DNA of 64,000 nucleotides from CAIWHR01 sp963836265. GTDB lineage: Bacteria > Pseudomonadota > Gammaproteobacteria > Burkholderiales > Casimicrobiaceae. Shown here piece after piece: positions 19,175-27,757 of this stretch; the stretch's first letter is position 1; each line of letters opens with the position of its first letter. The notes under the pieces are model-generated. The model worked only from the letters and a program-made list of their open reading frames with translations, was not told where the DNA came from and searched no databases. The stretch spans positions 186,001-250,000 of the forward strand of contig CAWIIO010000003.1 in the NCBI GenBank assembly GCA_963836265.1, written 5' to 3'. The position numbers and the translations under genes are program-made.

Positions 19175-19202
19175 CCTGACTGCAAGCGTGGAGGCGTATC
19201 GC

Positions 19203-19913
19203 ATGACCACCGTCTTCCCCGCCTGGGAGATTCCAACGCTGCCGGTTTCCGGCAGCGCCGACCGTTTCCCGGTCCGCCACCTCTATTGCGTCGGCCGCAA
19301 CTACGCCGAGCATGCGAAGGAGATGGGCGGCGATGCGGCAAAGGAGCCGCCGTTCTTCTTCACCAAGCCGGCCGATGCCGTGGTGCCGGTCGTCCCCCCG
19401 GCGGTCGCCCGCGTGCACTACCCGCTCGCAACCAAGTTCCTGCATCACGAGATCGAAATGGTCGTCGCGATCGGCGCGCGCGGCGTCAAGCTCGCGCCGG
19501 ATGACGCGCTCGCGATCGTCTGGGGTTACGCCGTCGGGCTCGACATGACGCGCCGGGACCTGCAAAACGACATGCGCGAGAAGAAGCGGCCGTGGGACAT
19601 CGGCAAGTCGTTCGCAGAAGCGGCGCCGATCGGCCCCATCCATCCGGTCAGCGTGGTCGGGCAGCCCGCCACGGGCCGGATCTGGCTCGACGTGAACGGC
19701 GCCCGGCGCCAGGACGGCGACCTCGCCGACATGATCTGGGACGTCGCGCATACCATCCACTTCCTCTCGCAGTACTACGAGCTCCTGCCCGGCGATCTGA
19801 TCTTCAGCGGCACGCCCGCTGGCGTCGGCGCCGTTGTGCCGGGGGATCGCCTCGAGGGTGGCATCGATGGATTGGGCATGCTGTCGGTCGCGATCGCGCC
19901 CGCGATCACCTGA
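19203..19913 (+). CDS. FAH-family hydrolase, fumarylpyruvate hydrolase-like
   Basis: The 236-aa protein has the FAH fold: LYCVGRNYAEHAKEMG, the metal-binding HHEIEMVVAIG with VGLDMTRRDLQNDMREKK, the substrate region KSFAEAAPIGPIHPV, and the C-terminal GDLIFSGTPAGVGAVVPGD. Length and motif spacing resemble NagK-type fumarylpyruvate hydrolases, which cleave fumarylpyruvate to fumarate and pyruvate. The upstream isomerase gene strengthens this. GCAAGCGTGGAGGC lies just before the ATG and includes a usable ribosome site (GTGGAGG). An acylpyruvase role is an alternative. Confidence 0.82.
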   Translation: MTTVFPAWEIPTLPVSGSADRFPVRHLYCVGRNYAEHAKEMGGDAAKEPPFFFTKPADAVVPVVPPAVARVHYPLATKFLHHEIEMVVAIGARGVKLAPDDALAIVWGYAVGLDMTRRDLQNDMREKKRPWDIGKSFAEAAPIGPIHPVSVVGQPATGRIWLDVNGARRQDGDLADMIWDVAHTIHFLSQYYELLPGDLIFSGTPAGVGAVVPGDRLEGGIDGLGMLSVAIAPAIT

Positions 19914-19915
19914 CG

Positions 19916-20758
19916 ATGGTGCTTACGGCGGAGCTCGTCGAGCGCGGCTACAACAATCGCGCGGCGGTCCCCGAACATCCCGTCTGGCTCGCGCGCTACA
20001 CGACGGTTTCGGCCGCCGCGCGCGCGGCACTCGCGCCGAAGCTCGAGCTGCGCTACGGACGCGGGCCGAAGGAAACGCTCGACCTGTTCGTGCCGAAGAC
20101 GCCCGCCCGCGGCACGTTCGCGTTCCTGCACGGGGGTTACTGGCGCGCGCTCGACAAGAGCGATTTCTCGTTCGTCGCGGCACCCTTCGTCGCCCAGGGG
20201 ATCGCGGTCGCGGTGGTCAACTACGATCTTTGTCCCGACGTCTCGATCGCCGCAATCGTTGAGCAGACCGCTCGCGCGGTCGGCTGGCTCGCACGACAAG
20301 GCACGGCACACGGAGCGAACGCCGAGCGCATCGTCGTCGGCGGGCACTCCGCGGGCGGACACCTGACCGCGATGCTCTACACGACCGATTGGACGCGAGC
20401 AGGGCTTGCGCGCGGCCCGATCGCGGGTGGCGTCTCGCTGTCCGGGGTCCACGATCTCGCGCCGATGGTGCTCTTTTCGTTCAACGCCGACTTCAGGCTC
20501 GACCCGGCCGAAGCTCGGCGGATGTCGCCGGTGCATCTCGCGCCGCGGACCGAGGCGCCGCTGCTCCTCGCCGCGGGTGCCGACGAAACCTCGGAGTTCC
20601 TCCGGCAGACCCGCCTGCTCTGGGATGCCTGGCCGTCCTGCCGACCCGCAGGCGCAACGGCGCCTCTCTTCATCCCGGCGCGCCACCACTTCAGCGTTGT
20701 CGCCGACTACGCGGACCCGGGCAGCGAACTCACGCGGCAAACGCTCGCGCTGTTCTGA
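19916..20758 (+). CDS. Alpha/beta hydrolase, kynurenine formamidase-like
   Basis: The 280-aa protein has HGGYWRALDKSDFSFVA (oxyanion motif), the nucleophile elbow VGGHSAGGHLTAM, an acidic residue candidate in AAGADETSEF and a His in PARHHFSVV. HGGYW is typical of arylformamidase/esterase members of the family. If it is a kynurenine formamidase it would convert N-formylkynurenine to kynurenine, the precursor of anthranilate, which fits the 2-aminobenzoyl-CoA operon 3 kb upstream. It begins 2 nt after the FAH-family stop and is probably co-transcribed. A general esterase is the alternative. Confidence 0.72.
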   Translation: MVLTAELVERGYNNRAAVPEHPVWLARYTTVSAAARAALAPKLELRYGRGPKETLDLFVPKTPARGTFAFLHGGYWRALDKSDFSFVAAPFVAQGIAVAVVNYDLCPDVSIAAIVEQTARAVGWLARQGTAHGANAERIVVGGHSAGGHLTAMLYTTDWTRAGLARGPIAGGVSLSGVHDLAPMVLFSFNADFRLDPAEARRMSPVHLAPRTEAPLLLAAGADETSEFLRQTRLLWDAWPSCRPAGATAPLFIPARHHFSVVADYADPGSELTRQTLALF

Positions 20759-20813
20759 CCTTCTGACCGCGGTTCCCCAGGGTCCCGAGGCTCGCGCCGC
20801 GGAAACCTGCCCG

Positions 20814-20842
20814 TTGACAAATGACCGACAGTCATTTATCGT
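20814..20842 (+). promoter_or_regulatory. Sigma70 promoter of the tetR-RND operon
   Basis: TTGACA at 20814-20819 and TATCGT at 20837-20842 are spaced by 17 bp, about 50 nt before the tetR ATG. An operator-like palindrome fills the spacer. Confidence 0.7.
20819..20837. promoter_or_regulatory. TetR operator candidate 1
   Basis: AAATGAC-CGACA-GTCATTT is a perfect 7-bp inverted repeat with a 5-nt centre, lying between the -35 and -10 boxes. This is the position expected for autorepression by the TetR protein encoded just downstream. Confidence 0.72.
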
Positions 20843-20849
20843 TCTCGTC

Positions 20850-20868
20850 AAGTGACTCTCGGTCAGTT
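20850..20868. promoter_or_regulatory. TetR operator candidate 2
   Basis: AAGTGAC-TCTCG-GTCAGTT repeats the TGAC-N5-GTCA pattern of the first site, 31 bp downstream and before the tetR start. Two sites with the same geometry suggest cooperative repression. Confidence 0.65.
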
Positions 20869-20888
20869 ATTCGAGCAAGGAGCAATCC

Positions 20889-21572
20889 ATGGTCATTCGC
20901 CAACGTGCGATGCAGGCCGAAGACAAGCAGGAGCGCGCCGACGCCATCCTCGACGCCGCGGAGCGGCTCTTGCTGCGCTCGCCTGAACGCGTGGCCAACG
21001 TGGCCGAGGTGGCCGACGAGGCAGGTCTCGCGAAGGGCACGGTTTACCTTTATTTCCCGAGCAAGGAAGAGCTGCTGCTTGCGCTGCACGAGCGCAACAT
21101 CGACGGCTTCTTCCGACCCCTGATCGACCGTCTGGAGTCGGACGAACCGATTGCGATCGACGACATGTTCGCGCTGACGCGCGAGCACATCGTCGTCCCG
21201 CCGCTGTTCCTTCCGCTCGCGTCGCGCTGCTTCGGCCTGATGGCGCAGGCGATTCCCGAGGAGGCCGCCGGCGCGTTCCACGAGCGAATGATGACGCGGC
21301 TGATGCGCGCCGGTGCCGGCCTCGAACGGCATTTCCGGCACTTGAAGCCGGGCGATGGCGTCACGCTGCTCCGGCACAGCTACGCGCTCATCATCGGCCT
21401 GTGGCAGATGTACGGCGCCAAGGGCGATGCATTGCATTGCCCGGTGTCGGGCCTGCCCGCCGACCACGCGGTGAGCGTCTTCGATGTCGCGTATCCGGAG
21501 GATCTGCAACGCGCGTTGGACGCGCTGTGGCAAGGCGCGCTCGGCGAGCGTGGCCGGGGAGGCGCGCGATGA
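20889..21572 (+). CDS. TetR/AcrR-family regulator of the RND pump
   Basis: The 227-aa protein has an N-terminal helix-turn-helix: ADAILDAAERLLLRSPERVA, then VAEVADEAGLAKGTVYLYFP with KEELLLALHERN. The C-terminal ligand domain is ordinary for the family. It is the first gene of a three-gene unit, with its stop overlapping the adaptor ATG (ATGA), so it most likely controls pump expression and its own promoter through the two palindromes upstream. AAGGAGCAATCC provides the ribosome site before the ATG at 20889. Confidence 0.9.
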   Translation: MVIRQRAMQAEDKQERADAILDAAERLLLRSPERVANVAEVADEAGLAKGTVYLYFPSKEELLLALHERNIDGFFRPLIDRLESDEPIAIDDMFALTREHIVVPPLFLPLASRCFGLMAQAIPEEAAGAFHERMMTRLMRAGAGLERHFRHLKPGDGVTLLRHSYALIIGLWQMYGAKGDALHCPVSGLPADHAVSVFDVAYPEDLQRALDALWQGALGERGRGGAR

Positions 21573-22696
21573 AGCGGGTTTCACTCGCTGTCGCGCTCGC
21601 GGCAATCGTGAGCGTCGCAGGCTGCGCGAAGCACGAAACGGTGCCGGAACCGGTGCGGCCGGTGGCGCTCGCCCAGGCGACCTCCGGGGGCGCTGAGACC
21701 GCGGTCTTCGCCGGCGAAGTGAAGCCGCGCCACGAGGCCGATCTCGCTTTCCGGATCGGCGGCAAAATGGTCGCGCGCGCCGCCGACGCGGGGACGCGCG
21801 TGCGCAAGGGACAGCTTCTGGCGCGCCTCGATCCGGCCGACATGGGCCTGCAGGCGGAAGCGGCGAAGGCACAAGTCGCGGCAACGCGGACCGAATACGA
21901 ATTCGCGAAGGCGGAGTTCGAGCGCTACCAGGGGCTTCTCGAGCAGAAGTTCGTCAGCGCTTCGGCGCTCGATGCCAAGCGGAACACGATGAGCGCGAAT
22001 CGCGCGAAATTCGAGCAGGCGAAAGCGAATCTCGCGGTTGCGCAGAACCAGGCCGGCTACGCGACGCTCGTCGCCCCCGAGGATGGCGTCATCACCGCCA
22101 TCGCCGCAGAGGCGGGGCAGGTCGTGACCGCCGGCCAGCCGGTGCTGCGACTCGCGCGCGAAGACGAACGCGAAGTGGCGATCGCCGTTCCCGAATCGCG
22201 GATCGGCGAGCTTGCGCGGGCCAAGCAGATCGTGGTCGCCCTGGTCGCGGATCCGCGCACCTTGTATCGCGCCCGCGTGCGTGAAATCGCGCCCGCGGTC
22301 GATCCGGTGACGCGTACCTTCGCGGTCCGCGTCGCGATCGTCGATCCAAGCCCCGCGCTGCAATGGGGAATGACCGCCAACGTCGGCCTGTCCGGCGACG
22401 TCGCGGCCGGGGCAACGCTGGTTCCGCTGCCGTCGATCTATCGGGCGGGGGACGGCCGCCCGGCGGTCTGGATCTACGACGCAAATGCGGGCAAGGTCAG
22501 CTTGCGCCCGATCGTCATCGCGCAGTACCGCGAAGACGGCGTCGTCGTCACCGCCGGCGTTGCGAGCGGCGAATGGGTCGTCGCCGCCGGCGCGAACAAG
22601 CTCCACGAGGGCCAGCCGGTGCGTCCTTACGAACCGCCGGGGCGCGCGGTGCCGATGCCGCCCGCGGCGACGAATCCCGCTACGCCCGACAGCTGA
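21569..22696 (+). CDS. RND efflux periplasmic adaptor (membrane fusion lipoprotein)
   Basis: The 375-aa protein has a lipoprotein signal (ALAAIVSVAGC, Cys at about residue 19). A split lipoyl/barrel-sandwich half follows, GEVKPRHEADLAFRIGGKMV. The alpha-hairpin comes next (FAKAEFERYQGLLEQKFVSA). The second lipoyl half is YATLVAPEDGVITAIAAEAG. The beta-barrel and membrane-proximal domains form the C-terminus. It would connect the inner-membrane RND pump to an outer-membrane channel not encoded here. The start overlaps the tetR stop; the pump gene begins 13 nt after its stop. Confidence 0.92.
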   Translation: MKRVSLAVALAAIVSVAGCAKHETVPEPVRPVALAQATSGGAETAVFAGEVKPRHEADLAFRIGGKMVARAADAGTRVRKGQLLARLDPADMGLQAEAAKAQVAATRTEYEFAKAEFERYQGLLEQKFVSASALDAKRNTMSANRAKFEQAKANLAVAQNQAGYATLVAPEDGVITAIAAEAGQVVTAGQPVLRLAREDEREVAIAVPESRIGELARAKQIVVALVADPRTLYRARVREIAPAVDPVTRTFAVRVAIVDPSPALQWGMTANVGLSGDVAAGATLVPLPSIYRAGDGRPAVWIYDANAGKVSLRPIVIAQYREDGVVVTAGVASGEWVVAAGANKLHEGQPVRPYEPPGRAVPMPPAATNPATPDS

Positions 22697-22709
22697 AGGC
22701 GCGGCGGCG

Positions 22710-25700
22710 ATGACTCCCGCAGCGCCGTCGGGCGCCGTGCCCCGCATGCGCTTCAACCTCTCCGAGTGGGCGCTCGGCCACCGCCCGCTCGTTCTGTTTC
22801 TGATCGTTGTGTTTGCGGTCGCCGGCGCGTTCGCCTACGGCAGACTCGGCGAGTCGGAAGACCCGCCGTTCACGTTCAGGACCGTGGTCGTGAAGACGAC
22901 GTGGGCGGGCGCTTCGGCGCGCGAGGTCGAAGAGCAGGTGACCGATCGAATCGAGAAGAAGGTCCAGGAGCTGCCGCTCGAGTGGGTGAGGAGCTATTCG
23001 AAGCCTGGTGAATCGCTCGTGTTCGTGTCGTTCAAGGATTCGCTTCCCGCGTCCGCCGTGGGACCTTCAGTATCAGGTGAGGAAGAAGATCGGCGACATC
23101 CGCAATACGCTGCCGACGGGGATCCAGGGACCGTACTTCAACGACGAGTTCGGCGACACGTACACGAACGTCTACGCGATCACCGGCGAGGATTACGGCT
23201 ACCGCGAGCTCAAGGACTTCGGCGACGCGTTGCGCTCGGAGCTGCTGCGCGTTCCGGGTGTCGCCAAGGTCGACTTCATCGGCGAGCAGGAAGAAAAGAT
23301 CTTCATCGAGCTTTCCAACGCGAGGCTCGCGCTGCTCGGAGTCCCGCCGGCGGAAATCGTGCGCACGCTCGCGACGCAGAATGCCGTGGCTGCTGCTGGC
23401 GTGTTCGAGACGGCCACCGATCGCATCTACGTGCGGCCCACCGGCGCCTTCGATTCGATCGACGCCGTGCGCGACATCGCGATCCGCGCGAACAACCGCG
23501 TGTTTCGGCTCGCCGACGTCGCGCACGTCTACCGCGGCTACGTCGATCCACCGCAGCAGCAGATGCGCTGGCGCTCGCGCGAGGCGCTGGGGCTGGGGGT
23601 CACGATGGTCAAAGGTGGCGACGTGATCGAGCTCGGACGCGCACTCGACGCCAAGCTCGCCGAAGTCGAAGCCGCGCTTCCGGTCGGCGTCGAGGTGGCG
23701 CCGGTCGCGAGCATGCCGCACGCCGTCGAGCGCTCGGTGCGCGAGTTCGTCCGTTCGCTCGCCGAAGCGGTGACGATCGTGTTGCTCGTCTCGCTGCTGA
23801 GCCTGGGTCTGCGCACCGGCCTCGTCGTCGCGGTGTCGATCCCGCTCGTCCTCGCGACGACGTTCGTGTTCATGGGGATCTTCGACATCGGGCTGCACAA
23901 GATATCGCTCGGCGCACTGATCCTCTCGCTCGGGCTCCTCGTCGACGACGCGATCATCGCCGTCGAGATGATGGCGATCAAGCTGGAGCAGGGCTTCGAC
24001 CGCTTCCGCGCGGCGAGCTTCGCCTATGCGAGCACCGCGTTCCCGATGCTGACCGAAACGTTGATCACCGTCGCCGGATTCCTGCCGATCGCCACCGCGA
24101 AGAGCTCGACCGGCGAATACACGCGCTCGCTGTTCGAGGTTTCGGCGATCGCGCTCGTCGCATCGTGGGTCGTCGCGGTGGTCGTGATTCCCTATCTGGG
24201 CTACCGGATGCTGCCGGATTTCACGAAGGAGCGGCCGCCCCCGCTGCTCGAGCGCCTCGCCGCGAGGCTGCGCCGGCAGGCCCCGCTCGCCCCGCGCGCG
24301 CCGGCGCACGGCGACCCCGACCGCGGGAGCGCCGCAGGGCCGTCCCCGCGGCCGCAGGGCCGCCCCAAGGGCGCGGCGGCACCCGAAAATTCCGGCACCG
24401 AATTTTCGGGTGCATCCCATGCTGGCGCTCAGCCCCCGCGGGGGGAGCGGCGCGTAGCGACGCTCGGGGAGGACCACGTCTACGACACGCCGTTCTATCG
24501 GCGCTTTCGCGCTCTGGTCGACTGGAGCGTCGCGCATCGCATCACGGTGATCGGCATCACCCTCGGCGTGTTTGCAGCCTCGCTCGCGGCGTTCCGCTTC
24601 GTGCCGCAGCAGTTCTTTCCGTCGTCGTCGCGGCCGGAGCTGATCGTCGATCTCCGGTTACCCGAGGGGAGCTCGTTCGCGGCGAGCCTCGCCGAGGCGA
24701 AAAGGATGGAGGAAATCGTCGGGCACGATCCGGCGGTCGAGAATTTCGTCGCCTACGTCGGCGCCGGCAGCCCGCGCTTCTACCTGCCACTCGACCAGCA
24801 GCTCCAGCAGTCGAACTTCGCCCAGTTCGTGCTGGTGACCAAAAGCACCCACGAGCGGGAGCGGCTGCGCACGCGGTTGATCAAGCTGTTCGACGAGGAC
24901 TTCCCGGCGCTGCGCGGTCGCATCTCGCGGCTCGAGAACGGGCCGCCCGTCGGATTCCCGGTTCAATTCCGCGTCTCGGGCGAGGATCTCGCGACGGTGC
25001 GGTGGATTGCGCAGCGGGTGATCACGGTGATGCGCGAGGACCCGGAGGTCACCAACGCCCAGTTCGACTCCGACGAGCCCACGAAGGTGATCCGCGTCGT
25101 CGTCGACCAGAACAAGGCGCGTGTGCTGGGGCTCGCGTCGCAGGACCTCGCGGCGTTTCTCAACAATTCGCTGTCGGGCATTACCGTCACGTACCTGCGC
25201 GAGCGCGACAAGCAGATCGAGGTCGTCCTGCGTGGCGCCGCGAACGAGCGCGCTCAACTCACGTTCCTCAAGGATCTCGCGATACCGTCTGCCAACGGCA
25301 AGGCAGTGCCGATTACCCAGGTGGCCGACATCCGCTACGAGCAGGAGGACGGGCTCGTCTGGCGGCGGGACCGGCTGCCCACGGTGACGGTGCGAAGCGA
25401 CGTCCGTGGCGATGCGCAGGGGCCCGACGTGGCCAAGCGGATCGATCCGCGGCTCGATGCGATCCGCGCGGCGCTGCCTTTCGGCTACCGCATCGAAATC
25501 GGCGGAGCGATCGAGGACTCGGCGCGCGGCCAGAAGTCGATCGTCACCGGCGTGCCGCTGATGTTGTTGACGGTGGTCACGCTGCTGATGATCCAGTTGA
25601 AGAGCTTTTCGCGCACGCTGATGGTATTGCTGACTGCGCCGCTCGGCGTGATCGGCGTCACCGCGGGCCTGCTAGCGTTCGGGTTGCCGTTCGGGTTCGT

Positions 25701-26040
25701 CGCCATGCTGGGGACAATCGCGCTGTCCGGAATCATCATGCGCAATTCGATCATTCTCGTCGACCAGATCGAACGCGACATCGCCGCGGGGCATGCCCCC
25801 TGGGATGCGATCGTCGGCGCGACGACGCGGCGCTTCCGGCCGATCGTGCTCACCGCCGCGGCGGCCGTGCTGGGCATGATTCCGCTGGTGCGCAGCGATT
25901 TCTTCGGGCCGATGGCCGTCGCGATGATGGGCGGCATCCTGGTCGCCACGGTGCTGACGCTCGGCTTTCTGCCGGCGCTTTATGCGGCGTGGTTCCGCGT
26001 GCGGCGACCGACCGTGCAAGCGATCCCCGCCGCCGACTGA
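22710..26040 (+). pseudogene. RND efflux pump, frameshifted near residue 117
   Basis: The first ~117 codons (from ATG 22710, RPLVLFLIVVFAVAGAFAYG) run in one frame to FKDSLPASAV. The protein then continues from about 23062 in a second frame (DLQYQVRKKIGDIRNTLP) to the stop at 26040. The break lies in GTGGGACC at 23058-23065, consistent with one extra G or two missing bases. All other RND hallmarks are intact, including the TM4 proton-relay pair in SLGLLVDDAIIAVEMM and the C-terminal GIIMRNSIILVDQIERD. An unusual ~60-residue insert follows TM6 (see 24379-24413). It is either a genuine pseudogene or a sequencing indel; intact flanking codon use favours the latter or a recent event. Confidence 0.85.
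24379..24413. repeat. In-frame perfect palindrome inside the RND pump gene
   Basis: A 14-bp perfect stem (arms containing ACCCGAAAATTC and GAATTTTCGGGT) closes a 7-nt loop, CGGCACC. It is translated in frame as part of an insert (PENSGTEFSGAS) in the cytoplasmic loop after TM6. The surrounding ~190 nt are low-complexity and GC-rich (CCCGCGGGGGGAGCGG) and resemble intergenic repeats more than RND coding sequence. Confidence 0.75.
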
Positions 26041-26086
26041 TCCGGCGACGCGCCTTTCGCGGTATCGGGGCCCGCCGGTCTGCGGG

Positions 26087-26092
26087 TAAAAT
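26087..26092 (+). promoter_or_regulatory. Possible -10 box before ribBA
   Basis: TAAAAT sits 29 nt before the ribBA ATG in the context GGGTAAAATGAGG. No convincing -35 hexamer is 16-18 bp upstream. Similar boxes occur before gcdH (17157) and alaS (34181). The ~80-nt gap is too short for an FMN riboswitch and shows none of its conserved blocks. Confidence 0.35.
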
Positions 26093-26120
26093 GAGGCTCC
26101 GAACGGCTCACGCTACCTCG

Positions 26121-27227
26121 ATGACGCTTTCTCCCATCACCGACATCATCACGGACCTGAAGGCCGGGCGCATGGTCGTGCTGGTCGACGAGGAGGACCG
26201 CGAAAACGAGGGGGACCTCGTACTCGCCGCCGAATACGTGACTCCCGAGGCGATCAACTTCATGGCGCGGCATGCGCGCGGCCTCATCTGTCTCACGCTG
26301 ACCGAGGAGCGCTGCCGAGCGCTCGAGCTGCCGCCGATGGTCGCGTCGAACCGTTCGTCGCACGGCACCAACTTCACGGTGTCGATCGAGGCCGCGGAAG
26401 GCGTGACCACGGGCATTTCGGCCGCCGATCGCGCGCGCACCGTGCTGGCGGCGATCGCGCCCGACGCGAAGCCCTCCGATATCGTTCAGCCCGGGCACGT
26501 CTTCCCGGTGATGGCCCAGGCGGGCGGCGTGCTCGCGCGGGCGGGACACACCGAGGCCGGATGCGATCTCGCGCGTCTCGCGGGCCGGACGCCGGCGGCG
26601 GTGATCTGCGAGATCATGAAGGATGACGGCGCGATGGCGCGGCTTCCGGACCTCGTCGAATTCGCGCGAGCGCATGGCCTCAAGATCGGCGCGATCGCCG
26701 ACCTCATCCACCATCGCAGCCGCACCGAGCGGCTGGTCGAGCGGCTCGCCGAACGGCCGCTGACGACATCGCACGGCACGTTCCGGCTGGTCGTCTATCG
26801 CGACAAGCTCACGGACGCGACGCACCTCGTGCTCGTCCGCGGGCCGCTTTCTCCCGACACCGAGACGCTGGTCCGTGTCCACGAGCCGCTGTCGGTGATG
26901 GATCTGCTCGATGCGGGCAGCACGTCGCACTCGTGGACGATTCCCGCGGCGCTCGACGCGATCAACGAGGCGGGACGCGGCGTGGTCGTGCTGCTGCACC
27001 GGCCGGAGAGCGCCCAGGAGCTGCGCCGCCGCGCGCTCGCCGACGAGCCGGCCGTGTCGGCGAAAGTGGATCTGCGCAATTACGGCATCGGCGCGCAGAT
27101 CCTGCGCGACCTCAACGTGCGCAAGATGCGGCTGATGGCGAAGCCGCGCAAGATGCCCAGCATGACCGGCTTCGATCTCGAGGTGACGGGCCATCTCGAG
27201 GCGCCACCGCAGCGCAGGGCCTCGTGA
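26121..27227 (+). CDS. ribBA: 3,4-dihydroxy-2-butanone-4-phosphate synthase with degenerate GTP cyclohydrolase II domain
   Basis: The 368-aa protein has an intact RibB domain: acidic metal/substrate motif DEEDRENEGDLV near residue 30, then HARGLICLTLTEERC and HTEAGCDLARLAGRTP. It converts ribulose-5-phosphate to dihydroxybutanone phosphate for riboflavin synthesis. The C-terminal ~160 residues follow the RibA fold, but the zinc-binding Cys cluster of GTP cyclohydrolase II is absent; around RVHEPLSVMDLLDAG there is no CxnCxC. The protein is therefore probably RibB-active only, like the RibBX-type proteins reported in other Proteobacteria. ribH follows after 15 nt. Confidence 0.92.
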   Translation: MTLSPITDIITDLKAGRMVVLVDEEDRENEGDLVLAAEYVTPEAINFMARHARGLICLTLTEERCRALELPPMVASNRSSHGTNFTVSIEAAEGVTTGISAADRARTVLAAIAPDAKPSDIVQPGHVFPVMAQAGGVLARAGHTEAGCDLARLAGRTPAAVICEIMKDDGAMARLPDLVEFARAHGLKIGAIADLIHHRSRTERLVERLAERPLTTSHGTFRLVVYRDKLTDATHLVLVRGPLSPDTETLVRVHEPLSVMDLLDAGSTSHSWTIPAALDAINEAGRGVVVLLHRPESAQELRRRALADEPAVSAKVDLRNYGIGAQILRDLNVRKMRLMAKPRKMPSMTGFDLEVTGHLEAPPQRRAS

Positions 27228-27242
27228 TCGGCTCTTGACGCC

Positions 27243-27707
27243 ATGGCGATCAAACGCATTGCTCCCAACGTCAGCGGCGAAGGGCGACGCGTCGGCATCG
27301 TCGTGTCGCGCTTCAACGGCGCGATCGGCGAACGCCTGCTCGCGGGCGCGTTGCGCGCGCTGTCCGATGCCCGCGTCCCTGAAGGCGACATCGTGATCGT
27401 CACGGTTCCGGGGGCGCTCGAAACCCCGCTCGCGCTGCAGCGACTAGCACAGGCGGCCGATTGCGATGCGCTGGTTGCGTTGGGCGCCGTGATCCGGGGC
27501 GACACCTATCACTTCGAGATCGTCGCCAACGAATCGGCGTCAGGCGTCGCGAGCGTGCAGCTCGAATTCGGAATTCCGGTGGGCAACGGCGTCCTGACGA
27601 CGGACACCGAGGAGCAAGCGGATGCCCGCGCCGACGCCAAGGGCTACGAAGCAGCGCAGGCGGCGCTCGAGCTCGCAAACCTTCTGGATGCGATCGATGA
27701 GATCTAG
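27243..27707 (+). CDS. ribH: 6,7-dimethyl-8-ribityllumazine synthase
   Basis: The 154-aa protein has the lumazine synthase motifs VVSRFNGAIGERLLAGALRA at the N-terminus and VPGALETPLALQRLA. The catalytic His lies in GAVIRGDTYHFEIVANE and the phosphate site in GVLTTDTEEQADAR. It condenses dihydroxybutanone phosphate with the ribitylamino-uracil. It is directly downstream of ribBA and would normally be followed by nusB, but an IS110-family element now sits between them. The 16-bp motif CCGCAAGCGTGGGGGC follows 5 nt after its stop. Confidence 0.96.
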   Translation: MAIKRIAPNVSGEGRRVGIVVSRFNGAIGERLLAGALRALSDARVPEGDIVIVTVPGALETPLALQRLAQAADCDALVALGAVIRGDTYHFEIVANESASGVASVQLEFGIPVGNGVLTTDTEEQADARADAKGYEAAQAALELANLLDAIDEI

Positions 27708-27712
27708 GCGTG

Positions 27713-27728
27713 CCGCAAGCGTGGGGGC
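27713..27728 (+). repeat. CGCAAGCGTGGGGGC spacer motif, copy 1
   Basis: CCGCAAGCGTGGGGGC lies between the ribH stop and the IS element. An identical 16-mer occurs at 37323-37338, and a shorter variant (GCAAGCGTGGAGGC) precedes the ATG at 19203. Its original downstream gene was probably displaced by the IS. Confidence 0.6.
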
Positions 27729-27757
27729 GCGAGTGAGCGCGGCGGGTGGAGCCCGGG

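Noticed and set aside
26041..26120. Possible FMN riboswitch before ribBA.
   Set aside because: The 80-nt leader is too short and lacks the conserved blocks.
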